Below, in pieces: positions 62,868-64,000 of a stretch of 64,000 nt of DNA. The notes below the pieces were generated by a model, which saw nothing but the letters and a program-made list of their open reading frames with translations, was not told where the DNA came from and did not search any database. Source of the stretch: CAITWD01 sp963842065 (GTDB taxonomy: Bacteria > Actinomycetota > Thermoleophilia > Miltoncostaeales > Miltoncostaeaceae); the NCBI GenBank assembly GCA_963842065.1, contig CAWJEW010000007.1:372001-436000 (forward strand). The letters are read 5' to 3'. Position 1 is the first letter of the stretch; each line of letters begins with the position of its first letter. The translations under genes and the position numbers were made by a program.

Positions 62868-64000
62868 ATGGAAGAGTGGCTTGCACGGCGTGTCGACGAG
62901 GCCTCCCGGCAGCAAGGTGCGGTCGCTGCGCTGTCGCTCGATGAGCGGCTGGATCGCGCACACCGTAGCCGAGCGCGGCTCGTCGCGGCGGGTCCGGGAA
63001 TCGTGGACGCCGCGGTGCGCGAGGCGCGCATGCCCCGCAAATTCGTCGAGCGCGAACTCCGAGCGGCGCTGCTGCTGATGGATGCGCTGCCCGAGTTCGC
63101 CGAGGCGCTGCGCCCGCGTCACCTGCCTGCGACCTCGGGCGCGACGGTCCTCGAATGGCGGCCGTTCGGCGTCGTGCTCGGGTTGCATTCGGCGAACTCC
63201 CCGATCTGGGTCCCGACCGTGGTCAGCATGTCCGCACTGGTCGCGGGCAACGCGGTGGTGTGCCGGCCTTCGCGCCGGGTCGTGAGCACAACCACCGAGG
63301 TCCTTGGCGCGCTTGCCGGTCCGTGGCCCGAGGGTGCGCTGGCGATCGCCGCCTGTGACCGCACCGCGGTCCCGTCGCTGCTGGCGGCGGCAGGCATCGA
63401 TGCCATCGTCGCGCACGCCTCGACCGCGACGTGCAAACAGCATCTGGCGACCCTTGCCGATGCCTATGCCGGCGGCGCGGTCTTGCGGCCGTACATTCCG
63501 GAGGCCTCCGGCAACGACGCGCTGATCGTGCTCCCGGGCGCGGATGTCGTCGCGGCCGCCGAGGCGATCGCCCTCGGTGCGTTTGCCAACGCCGGTCAGC
63601 TGTGCTTTTCGGCCAAGCGCATCCTCGTGCACCGTTCCATGTGGTCTGGACTGCGACCCGCCCTCGCAGATGCCGTCGCGGCGATCGTGATCGGGGACCC
63701 GGCGGATCCGGGCACGGATCTGGCCCGCGAGATCGACGCCGACCAGTCGGTGGCCGAGACGGCATTCACCGCGGCGCTTGCGGCCGGCGGCGAGCTTGTC
63801 GTCGGGCGCCTGCCGGCCGCGGGCGAAACGGTGCCGCGGCTCGTGCTGCTTCCGCGGGAGCGGCTGGCGGGCCTGGAGCTCTGGCACCGCGAGATCTTCG
63901 CGCCCATTCGGGGCATCGTGCTCGTGGACGACATCGTCGAGGCGATCGCCCTGGCCGGCGAGACGCGGTTCGGCATCGGCGCATCGGTGTTCGGTGGCGT
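62868..64000 (+). CDS. Aldehyde dehydrogenase-like protein, partial
   Basis: The frame opens at ATG 62868 and runs off the window after 377 codons. VLEWRPFGVVLGLHSANSPIWVPTVVSMSALVAGNAVVCRPSRR is the NAD-binding domain of the ALDH superfamily. PYIPEASGNDALIVLPGADVVAAAEAIALGAFANAGQLCFSAKRILVH contains the nucleophile Cys in NAGQLCFSAKR, and GLELWHREIFAPIRGIVLVDD is the late EIFGP block. The catalytic Glu region reads EASGN instead of ELGGK, leaving the Glu two residues earlier. Acyl-CoA or fatty-aldehyde reductases (LuxC-like) also have this look, so the exact reaction is open. AGGAGA lies 17 bases upstream, which is far, so the start is uncertain. Confidence 0.8.
   Translation, partial: MEEWLARRVDEASRQQGAVAALSLDERLDRAHRSRARLVAAGPGIVDAAVREARMPRKFVERELRAALLLMDALPEFAEALRPRHLPATSGATVLEWRPFGVVLGLHSANSPIWVPTVVSMSALVAGNAVVCRPSRRVVSTTTEVLGALAGPWPEGALAIAACDRTAVPSLLAAAGIDAIVAHASTATCKQHLATLADAYAGGAVLRPYIPEASGNDALIVLPGADVVAAAEAIALGAFANAGQLCFSAKRILVHRSMWSGLRPALADAVAAIVIGDPADPGTDLAREIDADQSVAETAFTAALAAGGELVVGRLPAAGETVPRLVLLPRERLAGLELWHREIFAPIRGIVLVDDIVEAIALAGETRFGIGASVFGG

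Noticed and set aside
62865..63887. Extension of the PrmA-like gene to a 601-residue protein
   Set aside because: The extra part is antisense to the aldehyde-dehydrogenase-like gene and has shadow composition; the real start is near 62864.

Overview
The window is GC-rich, densely coded chromosomal DNA. It suggests an actinobacterium, most likely a deep-branching, Thermoleophilia-like lineage. The grounds are genes for cofactor F420, a type III glutamine synthetase, a complete 14-subunit complex I operon, many GTG/TTG starts and strong Shine-Dalgarno sites. The taxonomic call is inference. I see no rRNA, tRNA, CRISPR, insertion sequence, phage gene or replication origin.

Layout. 0-1.3 kb: two tandem acetoacetate-decarboxylase-family genes, the first cut by the window edge. 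1.7-5.0 kb: an EamA transporter translationally coupled to cofD-cofC-cofE (F420 tail biosynthesis). 5.1-7.0 kb: an FprA-type ferredoxin-NADP reductase and a convergent small hypothetical gene. 7.1-12.8 kb: a PucR-type regulator divergent from a type III and a type I-like glutamine synthetase (nitrogen assimilation). 12.8-14.9 kb: two tandem secreted proteins resembling a catalytically dead peptidase G1 fold, then a thioesterase. 15.0-31.1 kb: a surface-polysaccharide cluster with six glycosyltransferases, rmlC, a methyltransferase, a GDP-deoxyhexose pair (reductase plus gmd), a flippase and two large paralogous membrane proteins. 31.2-33.7 kb: an aberrant malic-enzyme-like protein with an ACT domain, an ABC-2 permease and a TPR protein. 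34.0-48.4 kb: nuoA-N in canonical order. 48.5-52.6 kb: a convergent operon of a CbbQ/NorQ AAA+ ATPase, a helical protein and a VWA protein, headed by a small DUF2283-like gene. 52.7-54.8 kb: an acetolactate-synthase-type enzyme and a second DUF2283-like gene. 55.1-61.1 kb: an acyl-CoA operon with two thiolase-fold plus OB-fold (DUF35) pairs, an acyl-CoA ligase and an HMG-CoA-synthase-like protein. 61.1-64.0 kb: a degenerate sirtuin, a PrmA-like methyltransferase and an aldehyde-dehydrogenase-like gene cut by the window end.

Three themes stand out. First, degenerate enzyme folds are unusually common: an HMGCS homologue without its Glu/Cys/His residues, a thiolase without cysteines, a sirtuin without the NAD motif, a malic enzyme without a normal Rossmann domain, and G1-like proteins without the catalytic pair. 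Several sit beside an intact partner, which hints at scaffold or regulatory roles. Second, a MoxR/VWA chaperone operon ends against the 3' end of complex I. Third, seven apparent frameshifts (four inside gmd, one each in the PucR gene, the GSIII gene and nuoM) are all consistent with single-base insertions. That pattern looks more like sequence error than gene decay. Gene ends often carry perfect GC-rich hairpins without a T-run.
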